Shown in pieces: positions 12,502 through 24,556 of a DNA stretch of 64,000 nt. The notes under the pieces were generated by a model, which was not told the DNA's origin, made no database searches, and saw only the letters and a list, made by a program, of their open reading frames with translations. The position numbers and the translations under genes are program-made. The stretch's first letter is position 1; each line of letters begins with the position of its first letter. This DNA is from Clarkia xantiana subsp. parviflora. Lineage: Eukaryota; Streptophyta; Magnoliopsida; Myrtales; Onagraceae. The stretch covers positions 46,553,452-46,617,451 of the forward strand of contig JAPTYO010000002.1 of the NCBI GenBank assembly GCA_036873135.1. Direction: 5' to 3'.

Positions 12502-13026
12502 TCACATTAGGGTAATTGGGCTAGACCCAAATCCCAATTGACATGGCAGGCCCAAAATTGGGCCTCCCCAAATACATAGGCCGGCCGAAATTATAGTGAC
12601 GGTAAAGTGGACTTTTGTTAACTTTACTCCTCCTATAAATAAGAGGTGTTAAGGAATATTTAGGGTTAATCATAATTCCCTCATAAGAGTGTTTTAGACA
12701 GAAAACCCTCCTCCCACATTTAAAGTTTCGGCCGAACCACCACTCTCACCAAAGGTGTGCCAAATTGCTTTCGAGCAACTCTCCGAAGATCTATCCCCGT
12801 GCCATGAATTGATCTGAGGCTTTGCTGTGGAGCTAACACCATGTAGGGCTTCTTTCACAAGAACCTCTACGGGTTCCGTCTGGTGGATCGAGAACTCCCT
12901 CGTACAAAGGATCTTGGACTACGGTAACTATTGAGGTATGTGTAACTCTTCCGCTGTGTAATTTCAATTACACATGCACGTACCATATTTTGTGTTTCTG
13001 TAGTGATTACTCCCTATAATCTAACA
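12502..13026 (+). repeat. Copia LTR, 5' part displaced by the CACTA insertion
   Basis: It aligns with the other copia LTRs (15075, 32932, 55967) from their CACATTAG motif to the CTAACA end at 13026. About 100 bp of the LTR start should lie left of the CACTA element, outside the window. No primer site follows (AATCCTCC instead of a TATCAGAGCC type), so this is a 3' or solo LTR. Confidence 0.87.
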
Positions 13027-15074
13027 AATCCTCCAATTACCAATAGCTCACATGGTTTCGTGTAAATGATTTATACATTAATTAGGTTCACCGCATGATT
13101 TGCAGTTTAACCATAACTCACCTTTGAAAGGGATGTTATGAGTCAAACTTGCGATATCATGATACTGACCTTATTTATGAAGTGTGCGTCGTTTTAATGC
13201 TTCGCCAATCTTTTGTCGTTAAAGGCGAATAGTGGGAGACCTCGTTTAACGGACGTTCCTTTTCATTGCTCGTTCATACTCCAAGGTTTTCTCCACCATG
13301 GATAGTGCATTAGGTTTTCACCTTATGCTCATAAAATTCTCTATGAGAATTTTGTATGAGTAAAAACCCTAAAATGGGTGTTCGTGCAAATGAAAAATTA
13401 TTTCAAGCATTAAATCAAGAGCACGCTTTATGCTGAATTTTGTACATCGAATCGATGTGTTCCGTCTCTCGAGGAACACTTGCGCTTCGCGCGCGTATCA
13501 CCAAGTTTAACTAGTGGTGAAATCGTTTAGTTTTCTTAAATTCAGTTTTAATAGGTTTCGTACATGTTCAATTATAAATAATGGAGTACTAATGAATGTT
13601 AATCGGTTCATATTCTAATTACACAATCAATGAGTTTATTTAGTTCGGTCGACCCAATACTATTGATGTAGTATGTTGATTGTTTCATTTCATTCGACCG
13701 TACCTGGTTGAAATTTTGGTTCCTAACCCATATGATTGGATTTTCATTTCGGTTCGGTCCCCTTTGACTTGGCCAATATATTGATAAGTGAATTGTACGT
13801 CGAATCGAGTAACAATTACTTTATTCAATAATTCCCAATCTCAAATAACCAAAATCATCAATTCAAATGAACGATGAATAAAATGAAACTACAATGACGA
13901 GTTTCTTGATCTGAAGGGTCGTGTATTCAATCTATCCTTATCTCACAGATAGTCGAGAACCCTGAGTCATGCCTAACGCCACATCTGAACAAACTCACGA
14001 GTGAATCACATCAGATGGTATGTGTCTGAATAAAGCCTTTTTACAACTTTATGTACATGACAAACGAGGCGTACTTGAAACGCACTTTATCGACAGTGTT
14101 TCACCCACCGGACATTCGTTTGTGACCCCTAGGTTCTTGGTCTATCCACGATATGCGGACATCAAGTTTGAATCCCTCGATGTCTTATGGTGATTTGTGA
14201 AGTTGGTTTCCCTTTTGCCCTGGTCAATGCACTTGAAAAGACTCATGGTAAGTGAGCCTCATCAATGTCAGTCAACCATCAAAGGGGGTACCTCTTCTTC
14301 TCCATGTTGACCTTTATTCAAAGATCTCGAGCGGCTTGTACACCAGCATCCATGGAGATGAGACTATCATTCACAACCAAAACGTTTCTAGCTTTAGTGG
14401 CCTTGCTTTCACAGAAGCGGTTGCAGAGGGGACACTAAAAGCTGTAACGTTGTATGGTCGTGATTGAAGTTTCCCTCAACCTCTTTGACCAAGGTTGAAT
14501 ATATATCACCATAAATGATTTCCAATCATCAAAGAACCTATTCCCATTATTGGGAAACGGACTACCACATTCATCTGTTATCATCAAGCCATACGGACTA
14601 CCACATTCATCCATGTTTTTCCTCTCTGCCTACGGAATCGCAGCAGAGAGGAGTTTACCACATACTCCATACATATACACCATCAAGAATGCGAGGAATA
14701 ACGAACCACACTCATTTAGCCAACTCAATCAGACACATTGATAATTATGCTAAACTAGGGAGACAATAACATTTTGGAAAAAGAATTGCATTCATCGGAT
14801 ATCTATGAGATAGAAGATGACTAATAATGATTTCTTAGACATCTAACCCAACCGACCGACAGTAAACCGAGGGAAGGGGGGTCGTGAAGGAGTTCACATT
14901 ACCGTTTTCTTCTTTCTAATAGATCAATCCTTTTTAAAACGGTTTAATCGCTATACCGGAGCGGGAGGTTTTTAAAACACCCGATCTTGGCTTTACCAAG
15001 GCCCTTTTTAAAATGTTTCTAGGAACTCAAGTTTGCACATATAATTCTACTACACAAGTAAATTATCACGCGCA
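13027..15074 (-). repeat. Diverged copia internal-type sequence, reverse orientation, no gene
   Basis: No reading frame of note is present. Parts around 13440-13830, read on the minus strand, resemble plus-strand copia internal sequence near 18470-18900: a TTGAATAAAGTA block near a GATTCGA, and a block with GCGCAAGTG followed by a GAGGAACACATCG-like string. I infer an old inverted copia fragment. The segment 13900-15074 I could not classify. Confidence 0.4.
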
Positions 15075-15682
15075 TGTTTTAAGCAAATGGTGATGGGCGC
15101 TGTAATTGGTAGCCCATAATATATATAGTTTACCTAATGAACTTGGGTAAATGTCACATTAGAGTAATTATGCTAGACCCAAATACCAATTTACATGAGA
15201 AGCCCAAAATTGGGCCTCCCTATACTAATGGCCGGCCGAAATTATAAGGAGGGTAAAGTGGACTTTTGTCCACTTTACTCCTCCTATAAATAAGAGGTGT
15301 TAGGGGATTTTTAGGGTTAATCACTATTCCCTCATTAGAGTGTTTTAGAGAGAAAAACCCTCAATCCCACACCACCTATGTTTCGGTCGAACCCTTCACT
15401 ACACCAAGGGTGTGCCAATTTTCTTTCCAAGCAAACACTCCAGAGATCTGTCCCCGTGCCAAGAATCGATCAGAGGCTTTGCTGTGGAGCTTGCACCACG
15501 TAGGGATTCTCTAACAAGAACCTCTACAGGTCCTGACCGGAGGATCGTGAACTCCCTCCAGAGAAGATCTTGGGTCTACGGATCATCTTAAAGGTATGTG
15601 TGAATCCTCCGTTGCGTAATTCTGATTACTAGCATGTACTTTGTTTAAGTATCAGTAGTGATTACTCCTCGTAATCTAACAT
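15075..15682 (+). repeat. 5' LTR of copia-1 (608 bp)
   Basis: The ends are TGTTTTAAGC and CTAACA, giving the TG...CA form. A TATAAATA box is at about 15286. The family is recognised by the CCAAAATTGGGCCTCCC and GGCCGGCCGAA strings and is repeated at 12502, 32932, 55967 and, inverted, at 19259, 57333 and 58413. Confidence 0.9.
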
Positions 15683-15683
15683 T

Positions 15684-15696
15684 GGTATCAGAGCCT
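15684..15696 (+). promoter_or_regulatory. Copia-1 primer binding site (initiator tRNA-Met type)
   Basis: TGGTATCAGAGCC directly follows the LTR end. This is the standard plant copia primer site, complementary to the 3' end of initiator tRNA-Met. Confidence 0.95.
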
Positions 15697-16242
15697 ATGT
15701 TAGGAGTTCATGATTTTGATAAATTGACGTTCTTGAAATTTAAGTTAAAAAACCGAAAATTTTAGGAAGAGAAATTTAAATTTTCGATTTTTAGGGTTTT
15801 GGTGAAACCGAAATTTTCATGATGTTCTTGGTTAATTTGATGTTCATGATCTTCAAGAAAAGTGCAATATTTATCAAAATCAAACATTGGATTGTAGATC
15901 TTATTAAAATTTGACCACTTGTTCCCAATTTTAGTGTTTTAGCCGAAACCCTATGTAAATTACAAGGTAAAATTTTTAAAAAAATTTAAGCACCAAGGGA
16001 CAGAATTTTCGGCACAAATTTTAAATTATATTGTTTACCATATTTTAATTTTTAATTAAGGTACAATATATCTATAATTGGGAACATAAGGATAGATTCA
16101 CATAAATATATAGAAATGTATATCACTATCAATATATCTAAATATTTAATAGGGTTAAAGATAATATTGATAGATTTAATTGCCTAAAAGATTGAGAAAC
16201 TATATTGTCAGTATATTTATTACCCTATTTAGGATATTGACG

Positions 16243-16284
<42 letters not shown>

Positions 16285-17706
16285 CTGTGCCGATTTTTAC
16301 ATATATATGTATATATTGTTGATTGATTTAATCTTATAGATAGAATCTTGATAATAAATATATATATATATTTTAATATTGTCCGAAATTTATATATATA
16401 TATATATATATATATTTTTTTTATTGGAAATTATTTTATATAATTAATGTTACTTGATGGCTAAGTTAAACATTTTTGGACTTTAAAACCCAACATGGGC
16501 CACAAGTAAACATTTCGGCCCGACCTTTGAAATTTTAATTATTGGGCCGGTCCAATATGTCAAACCGGGACGGATTTAAATCGAACCGAATTTTCTCAAT
16601 CGGTTCCATCTAGTCGGGTCGGGTCGAACCGGGGTAATTAAGTGGATTTAACCGAACCAGATTTTAAACCGGACCGAACCAACATGATTTATTAGACCGG
16701 ACCAAAATTGACTGAACCGAAATGATTTTCAAAACCGAATTCAAGTCAAGTAAATAAAATAGGGTGGTCAAGTTTTAAAATCCAAATGTTTCTAAACCTC
16801 TAAATGGACTACACAGTATTCATAGGGTTGCTAACCTTTATGCCTTGTTTGATTATGGGGATGGATCTCGGAGATACATGTTTTTGGGACTGGATCAATT
16901 AGAGGGCTGAATTGAAATTGTTTATTATTCAATATATATTAATACATAATTAGAAATGTTGTCTTGACTTAGTCAAGCTAGCTGGAAATTGCATGTTGTG
17001 GGCAGAGCCCTGGTTAAATATATGGAATGCGCACTAGGATAGACATGTTGTGATGGTTGGAGATGCCTAGGACTCATGTCTAGAATGTTGTGTAATTGAA
17101 TATAAGCATGAATTGCAAATCAGCCCCTAATATTTAAAATTATTTTAAAACCGAAAACCAATCGCCAGATATGTATGATTGTTGTGGAATTTTTTTCATG
17201 ATTGACACGTATGCTAGAATGTTGAGGATGTAGTTGCATTTGATAATTTACTTGGAATTAGAATTATGTATGCAAGCATGAGTTCCTCGGAATATTAGAC
17301 GCTTGACGCGTAAGCATGAATGTGATTTGTTTGATGAATGTTACTTGCGTATGATAATTTACATGGTTAGTAGAATTATATATGCATGAGTAAATTCATC
17401 AGAATATTTTCCAAAATACAAAGGGCATTGGGAAAGCCAAGATCGGGTATGGTTGTTTTAAAATTCCCATTCCGGTAATTTACAATTAAAAATGTTTCAA
17501 AAGACTGATCTATTGGATTGAAAACGGCGGTAATGTGAACTCTTTCACAACCATCTTCCATTAGTTTACTGGTGGTCGGTTGGTTTAGATGACTGAGGAA
17601 TCATTATTTGACGGATTCAATCTTAATAGTTATCTGATGTATGCAATTCTTTCTCAAAATGTTATTGTCTACCTAATTTTGCATAACCATCAATGTGTTA
17701 GTTTTC
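15697..17706 (+). other. AT-rich leader of copia-1, no gene
   Basis: There is no reading frame of note. The stretch holds several TA runs (longest about 16247-16278) and, around 16560-16740, a cluster of CCGAACC/CCGGACC words. It is homologous to 33516-34184 at its start, and to 50690-50912 just before the gag-like ATG. Confidence 0.7.
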
Positions 17707-18304
17707 ATGGCTGACCCGATACAGTTCTACGAACCACGCAATCTGGACGGCATGGATTACGATGTATGGATAGATAATGTTATGGATCTTCTGATCGCTG
17801 CGAATTTTGACGATCAGGTCGGATAGGCTGAGCTTGGACGAATATAAAAACCCACATGAAAGCAACAACAAGAAAAGGTTGATGAAGGATCGAAATGCAC
17901 TAGAGTTGATCCTCTCGCAGCTGTCAACTGAAGTAGAAGAAGAGTTTACACAACTCAGCGCATTGCATCTTTGGTGTGCCATATACCTTCGCTTCGGTAA
18001 GGGTAAGGTCGCTGAAGCTATAGCCTTAATGGCGGAATACTTCAGTATCCTATGCAATGATGACGGCATAATAGCTTATTATGATCCTGCTGATGAGTTG
18101 GACGTATGGACTCGTCCTCTTTCATGGTTTGTTAACGAGACAGGCCTAATGCGTTTAATCAAATCGATCAAGACGACGATAGACCTATTCGAAACAGATG
18201 AGAAAGAAGGAAATTTTCCAAAGGAGCCTGAGGCATTCGATGAAAGATTCATCGATATGCTGAAATGCTTGGCAACCCCCAGCAAAAGGAAGTCTAAACG
18301 ATGA
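17707..18304 (+). pseudogene. Gag-like frame of copia-1, frameshifted
   Basis: The ATG at 17707 (MADPIQFYEPRNLDGMDYD) starts a protein resembling copia gag N-termini, with a tyrosine/tryptophan core (GMDYDVWIDNVMDLL). After DDQV the frame hits TAG. The related copy at 50913 carries eight extra bases here, so an 8-bp deletion near 17819 broke this copy. The downstream frame 17807-18304 continues the homology for 165 residues to ATPSKRKSKR. The protein lacks a CCHC knuckle, so a true gag assignment is an inference from position and N-terminal resemblance. Confidence 0.65.
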
Positions 18305-19258
18305 TCCGGTGCTTTACTCACCATGATATCAGTACCTTTTTTGGTAAATTTCGGTTAAGACAACTAGTCTATCAAACTTCTTCATGACTACTTCGAGTTT
18401 GAGATCTGAGACCCCAGTATTGTTCATTGTTGGATTTTCTATTTGTTTAATTTATGAATTTGGAATACATTGTTTCGGTTTCGTTGAATAAAGTAGTTAC
18501 CTTTCGATTCGAAAAAAGTTCTGCTTATCAAGATTAATCGACTCGGTTAAAAACGGGATCAATCCGAAATAAGTAAATAACCAAAATGAAATTGACTTCA
18601 TAAATGACAGAATCAAGCAAATCCATACATTTTCTCCTACATCTAAGTCTATGGACTAGATCATGCCATTAAATCCATTGATTGCGTCGTTCAAATAATT
18701 AACCGATTAAGACTCTTTCATTATTTTTATTACTCTATTGGATGAAATAAACTGTAATGATAATCATATGCGAAACCGATAGGATTAAATTGTATTAAAT
18801 TCAGAAATGAAACGATTTGACCGAAGGTTAAACTAGGGTAAGTTGCACCTCGCGCAAGTGGACCTCGTAAGAGGTACACATCGTTTCAAAGTATGAGTTT
18901 AATACATAAGTGTTTAAAATGATGATGTGCTGAATTTTCGTTTGCATTCCTTCGGAAATAACTTATTGATAACATTTACATCGGTAGGAAGTAGGCTCGA
19001 AAGCTACTACGACCTTGTAAAAGTATCGACTGACGCATAAGGTGAAAACCTGAAATGCTCAGATCGGAGATGGGATAAAATCTCTGAAATAAGTTAGCAA
19101 ACGAAGAAGGATGAAGTCGGTTAAACAATTTTCCTTCCATACGCCTTGAACGATAAGTCAGACTAAGCATTCAAATCAAATGACACACTTCTATATGCAT
19201 AGTTTGTAAACATAAATGTTGTAGTCAATTCGTCACACGTTCCCTATGGGATGATGAC
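18305..19258 (+). other. Copia-1 internal sequence after the gag-like frame
   Basis: No gene is visible. The stretch matches 51542-52490 almost collinearly, so it belongs to the element's internal region, though it shows no protease or integrase coding. The match ends abruptly at 19258. Confidence 0.75.
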
Positions 19259-19676
19259 AAGTAGAGGTTCTTGTTAGAGAATCCCTACGCGGATTATGCC
19301 TCAAAGCAGAGCCTCTGTCGATTCTTCGCGAGATGGATCTACTCGGAGTAAATTGCTCATCGGAATTTGGCACCTCCTTGGTGTGTGTAGTGTTTCGGCC
19401 GAACCTCTTAATTTTAGGGATGAGGGTTTTCTTTTTAATCTCACAACTTGGGAGAGATTTATTAGCATTAGAAAACACCACCTTATGTCCCTATTTATAA
19501 GAATGGATGGGGGATTAAAAAATCCCACCTCCTTACCCTATTTTGGGCCTCCCATGTCACATGAGATTTTAGGCCTAGCCTAAAATCCCTAATTTGAGCC
19601 AAACCCTAATTACTTAGGTACATGGCTTTAATTAATGGGCTCCCAATTATGGCAGCCCATAGTCCAAATGCTAACA
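19259..19676 (-). repeat. Copia LTR fragment, inverted
   Basis: Read on the minus strand it begins TGTTAGCATTTGGAC at 19676 and covers about 420 bp of an LTR resembling the one at 58413-59012. The 3' portion and primer site are missing; the truncated end is fused to copia-1 at 19258/19259. Confidence 0.85.
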
Positions 19677-20935
19677 AATACAACAAAGCAAAACACAGAA
19701 ACACAAATAAAAGTAAATAAACTAAAACAACAGAACGGATTAACGCAAGAGATGACCCCAGGCAAATGATAGAAGCTTGGAGATGAGAAATCCACCTGAT
19801 ACATCGGTACCCGTAGCCCTTCGGAGGGTAGAAGAACCTTCCTCAAGAGAGACATAGCTAACAAAGGACCTGCAAACCAAGCGATACCAGAAAGGACCCA
19901 TAATAAATCGGAAACACACACGACTCCATAGACAAACAAGGATGACCACATGACCAGTGCGGAGTTCTCTGAGTGGTAGGGGTCCCATCTACCCCTTCCA
20001 CCGAAGCACTCCTGCATGTGGAACATCCTTGAAGGACTAGCGCACGTCGGGGGTGCCATAAAAATGCTCAGCTTCTCCGTTAGTCGATGGAAATGAGATA
20101 CGTATGCGATCGTATCGTGGTTACCCCTGAAGGGTAAATATCATGCGGTGTCTTATTCAAAAAACGGAGCGTTGGTTCTGATGAACCATGGGTTCAGCTG
20201 GAAGGGGTAGATGGGGAAGAGTAGTAGGTTGTACCGCCAAGATGTAGTCAAGTTTGAGCTTAACACAGTGAACATCATCCACGACAGCGCATGGAGGGAC
20301 GTAGGTGACCGGCGCACGGCATGTTGGGGGCGGAGGTGGACCGTGGCGGCATGTGAAGGCGCGTCCTGAAGCGCGGAGGCGCGTGTCGTCGCGCAAGGCG
20401 GCGCGTGGTATGCACGCGCCGCTGCAGTGGGCGCGTGTGAGGGAATTGGACGGCGCGTGTCAGCGCGTGGCAGTGCGTGGGCGACGCGTGTGGAGGCGCA
20501 TGTGTTGCGTGTGGCAGCGCGTGGTGGAGGCGTGTGGAGGTGGTTATGGTGGTGGTGGGGGGGGGGGGTGTTTGTGCGGGCTAGGGGGTGGTGGTGATGG
20601 TGAGGGTGAAGGGGGGGGGGGGGACGCGAGGGGCGAAGGGGTGGGGTGGACTCCGCGATTTGGCGAGGCGGAAGCGAAGAGTGGGATGAATGCGAGGTTG
20701 AACAAGGCCATCTGTCTTGGTGGGGCTTTCGGTTTTGGCTTAGGCTTATGCTTTCGCGTATGCTGGAGGAAGAGTTGCTCCATGCTCATTTCCGACGAGA
20801 GAGTTTGCAAGAGCAGTGACTTCCCTTCAGTGTTTGGATCAAGAGAGGGAGTCATCTAATCCAGCCGAGGCAAAACTATTCAGAAGCTAGAGAGCTTCTG
20901 AATAGTGCCCCTAAGAGAGAGTAATGGCTAAGCAA
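19677..20935 (-). mobile_element. GC-rich LINE-like repeat, copy 1
   Basis: It shares about 1.2 kb with 22735-23965 in the same orientation. Shared landmarks are AGTAAATAAACTA, GAACGGAGCGTTGG, ACCGCCAA and an end near AATAGTGCCC. The centre (20290-20660) is a GC-rich array of GCGCGTGG-type words with runs of G. A minus-strand frame (20059-19628, MAPPTCASPSRMF) has a weak counterpart in copy 2 (23214-22888). I infer a non-autonomous LINE-like element because copy 2 ends in a LINE-type tail. The function of the frame is unknown. Confidence 0.55.
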
Positions 20936-21009
20936 AAACAATAGCCATAGTCAAAGGTCCGCCCCCACACACAATAACCAATACTTACCACCCCTCATTT
21001 TCTTTACTA

Positions 21010-21905
21010 TATAATTTTTTTTTTTGTAAGGAAAGAGCAAATATATACATATATATTAAGCTAAACTACCACCTAAACATCAAACTCCTATGAACGAATA
21101 TTACGCACAAACCAAGTAACAGATGCCGCTCGCTAAACGGCACCAACAAAAGTACATTTGAACACTAGGAACTGAAATAAAAGATAAAAACAACGAATGT
21201 CTTGAAGAACCCAAACAAAAGATTACAAACTTGTGAGGACGTTATAATCTGATTTAGTAAACGGTCGAATCCGTAAAGTGAAAGTGAAGTTCCACTCTAG
21301 ATGACCAAGCTAGCAGCAATCCTACTTACTCCAAACTATATTATTTTTTACAAAAGCGATTCAATATTATAAGACGACATCATAGAGATAGATACAATAT
21401 TCATAGATGCAGTCATTAAACCACCGATCCAAATAGTTGCTGGGTATTTGGCTTGAGTGCACAACTCCATCACATAAAAGTAACGCAGCATCCCATGGCA
21501 GACTAGCAGTCTGTGACCTAAGTGGAAAACTCATCAAAAGATCCTTGATGGTCATGTAACACGTACAAAGAGCAATAAAATTTTCATTACAAGCATTCGA
21601 AATTAAAAACATCACAGATTCTGCAGAAGGAAGTTTGATGCGGTACATAATATTATTTCGTTCAAGCCACAAACTCCACATTACTATACAATTTGTAGGT
21701 AACAAATCACCGTTTTTAGAACGATCAAAACCCAAAATATCAAACTCAAACAGTTGATGGACTTTTGTAAAAGTTGTTCGTGGAACCAACTTTCCAAACT
21801 TGATCCAAACCAATCCGGTTGAGAGAAATGACAAGTCCACATAAAATGATGTCACGATTTGCTACACAGACGACAAAACTTACAAAGTTGGATTATAAAA
21901 AATGA
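21010..21905 (-). mobile_element. LINE 3' fragment (zf-RVT-like C-terminus)
   Basis: The minus strand encodes CRLCSKS, HFMWTCHFS and, in frame 21855-21367, MWSLWLERNNIMYR. These are the landmarks of the zinc-binding region that closes ORF2 of plant LINEs. The downstream end (low coordinates) is a T-run near 21010-21021, matching a poly(A) tail on the minus strand. Reverse transcriptase is missing, as expected for a 5'-truncated insertion; stops interrupt the upstream part. Confidence 0.7.
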
Positions 21906-21950
21906 ATTCTTCGGAGAGGTTTTACTCCAGAGGAATCACCATATATATTA

Positions 21951-22613
21951 GGGTTAAATGTATTTTTCATACCGTATGTTTGACCATATTCTTCTTTTGG
22001 TAGCAGTTTTTTTTTTTTTTTTCCGTCTAGTTTTGGTACCAAATTATTGGAGAAATTATAGTTTTCATACATCTGTTAACTTTTCGTTGGAATCGGCCAT
22101 TAGTGTAACCTATTTTTTTAAACAAAAAATAAGACTTGAGAGGACATAATTTTCCTTACCACTTTCATCTTTACTCTCCTATCCATCACCACCAGACAAT
22201 CGCTGGACCAGTCCGTTGTTACAGAGGTACTACAGGAATGTCGACCAGTCCAGGCCGTTGTTACGGAGGTACTGCAGGAACGCCGAACAGTCCTGCCGCA
22301 TCTGGTTATCGAGTTACAAGTAAGGGAGAGATTTCACGTTTCTAGGCCCCACAGTCATGGAGGGACTTCTCCGGTGAGGCCATTGTTGTTGACTCGGAAC
22401 ATTTATGTCCTTTAAAATTATATGTTTTATTAAAAAAAATCGATCACGTTCATTGCACGTGACCAACTAACGGCCAATTCTGACGGAAAGTTAATGGATG
22501 TATGAAAACTATACTTTCTCCAAGCGTTTGATACCAAAACTAGACGGAAAAAAACAAGTGGTACCAAAAGCGGAATCTGGTCAAATAAATGGTACATAAA
22601 ATATCTATAACCC
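21951..22613. mobile_element. MULE-type non-autonomous transposon (663 bp)
   Basis: Identical 9-bp direct repeats TATATATTA (21942-21950 and 22614-22622) flank it. The ends are GGGTTA... and ...TAACCC, and long imperfect inverted repeats of about 150 bp (21951-22105 and 22460-22613) carry a CCGTCTAGTTTTGGTA block. Long terminal inverted repeats with 9-bp duplication are the hallmark of Mutator-like elements. The middle (22140-22350) holds two copies of a roughly 45-bp unit containing CCGTTGTTAC and GAGGTACT. There is no transposase. Confidence 0.9.
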
Positions 22614-22624
22614 TATATATTAAG

Positions 22625-23965
22625 TAGACTATTTTTTTTATCTTTAATCACGCCGATTTTATTGAAAAAAGAACTATTACAAGCTACATATTAGAAAAAA
22701 GAAACGCTCTGAATGAATGGTAAACATCGAAATCCCGAACAAGTAGAGCAAGTACAAACAAAATAACAGAATTACAACCAGAAGTAAATAAACTAGAACA
22801 CTAGATCGGTTTAACGGTAAAGATAACCCCTGGAAAATGATAGTAGCTTGGTGAGGAGGAGACCTACTGATACAACAACATATTCAACTATTCGGAGAAG
22901 AAAGGAACCTCCTTGAAGGCCGACCAAGCTAACAGAGGACATGCACTACAAGCGATACTATACAGGACCCACAGTAAATTCGAAACAACTCCATTAACAC
23001 ACAAAGATGACCTCATGACTGGTGTAGAGATTTCTAATTGGTAGGGGCTGGACGAAACCAGGTTACCTAAGCGCCCCAGACTGTAGAACATCCGCGAAGG
23101 ACTAGCACACGAGGGGGGTGCCAAAGAAATACTCTGCTTCTCCGTTAGGAGAAGGGTTTGAAGATGGGATACGACCGCAGTCGTATCTTGGGTACCCCGA
23201 AGGATAAATATCATGCAGTGGTTTGTGTGATGAACGGAGCGTTGGTACTGACGAACTATGGATTCAACTGGAAGGGTAGGTGAGGGAGGTTAGAAGGCTG
23301 TACCGCCAAAATATAGTCGAGTTTGAGCTTCAAGCGGTGCACAGCATCCACGACGATGCGTGGTGGGACGAGGGCGGCTAGCGTGCGGCGCGGTGGGAGT
23401 AGAGGTGGTCCTAGGCGGTGCGTGACGGCGTGTGGCCGCGCGCAAAGGCGTGTTTCGACGCTATCAGCGCGTACGATGGTGCTTGGGTGGCACGTGGCTT
23501 TGTAGGGGGCGCATGGGTGGCGCGTGAGGGCATAGGGTGGCGCGTGCGGCGACGAGTGGCGGCGCGTGGGCGCGTATGGAGGCGCGTGGGCGTGAATGAA
23601 GGGGGTTGTGGTGGTATTGGGCGATCTTTGTGAGGGCTCAGGGGCGGTGGTTGTGGTGAGGGCAGGGTGCGCACTTCCGAGAGATGGCTCTCATCTCTCC
23701 ATCGCGGCTGAGGTGATGAGGGGACCGTGAGCGGGAAAGGGGAAAGGTGGGCTCCGCGATTTGGCGAGGTGGAGTGGAATGAATGCCAGAGTGAACAAGG
23801 TCTTCCACTGTGGTAGGGCTTCCGGCTTCGGCTTTGGCTTAAGCGTAGGCTAGAGGAAGAGGAGCTCCATACTCATGACTTAAAGAAAGTTTGCATTAAA
23901 AAGTGTGACTTCCCTTAGGTTTTTGGAACATGAGAAATAGTTTCCAAATAGTGCCCATTTTGGAG
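22625..23965 (-). mobile_element. GC-rich LINE-like repeat, copy 2, with LINE-type tail
   Basis: It is homologous to 19677-20935. On the minus strand its 3' end reads CAATAAAATCGGCGTGAT followed by an A-rich run (22631-22640), a typical plant LINE terminus. The upstream part has the same GC-rich GCGCGTGG array (23340-23600). No reverse transcriptase frame is present, so an internally deleted, non-autonomous element is the simplest reading. Confidence 0.55.
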
Positions 23966-24032
23966 AGAGCTTTCAAAAAAAATATCCTTTTTTTTTTTAT
24001 TTAGGAGACTATTTGAAGTGCAAATATCCATA

Positions 24033-24556
24033 GGGTTAATTAGCAAAATGCACCACTACGTTTGTATGTTGCTCAATGCACCACATATGTTGTCTAATGC
24101 ACCACTACATTTTGAAATGTTGCTAGATGCACCACTCTACCAATCTACCTAAATTTTAATATAAAAATGTTGACGATGCACATGTTGCTGACAAGAAACT
24201 GACAACAACATTATGATAATGTAATAAGTCAATTAAAATATTTAAAAAGATAATAAACTAAAACAAAAAATTAAAAACTAAAAAATAACAAAAATTACTA
24301 ATAAGTTTTAAAAAAATTGAAATTTGTTATAATAAGTTTTATTTTGATAATATTAAATATATTACAAAAAAATTATATATTTCATGTCAGACGCATTTGA
24401 TATTCGTCATTTTGTATATAATATTTAATTATGAACTAACATAATGATACATCTAACAACATTTCAAAACATAGTGGTGGATTTGGCAACACAAGAAAAC
24501 AATATAATGCATATAGCAACATGATCAAAACGCAGTGATGCATTTGACTAATTAAC
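24033..24556. repeat. Fold-back (inverted-repeat) element, AT-rich centre
   Basis: The two ends are inverted copies: GGTTAATTAGCAAAATGCA at the left and, on the other strand, GTTAATTAGTCAAATGCA at the right, with the CACCACTA word repeated along both arms for about 130 bp. No clear target duplication is seen. It is probably another MULE-like or MITE-like element. Confidence 0.7.

Larger units (their letters stand above)
15075..19258 (+). mobile_element. Truncated Ty1/copia element with 5' LTR (copia-1)
   Basis: It consists of a 5' LTR (15075-15682), primer site, a 2-kb AT-rich leader and a gag-like reading frame (17707-18304) with trailing sequence. At 19258 the homology to the equivalent region of the copia at 50690-52490 breaks off after GGGATGATGA, and an inverted LTR fragment begins. 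Protease, integrase, RT and the 3' LTR are missing. Confidence 0.85.

Noticed and set aside
14252..14769. Two overlapping plus-strand frames of 71 and 84 codons
   Set aside because: No recognisable domain, no codon-level sign of constraint, and repeated CACATTCATC words explain the composition.
15684..15700. Possible tRNA gene from the tRNA-Met-like string
   Set aside because: It is the short primer binding site complement; there is no cloverleaf.
20305..20859. 184-codon plus-strand frame with long Gly runs
   Set aside because: It is produced by the G-rich repeat array; the second copy of the repeat does not keep the frame.
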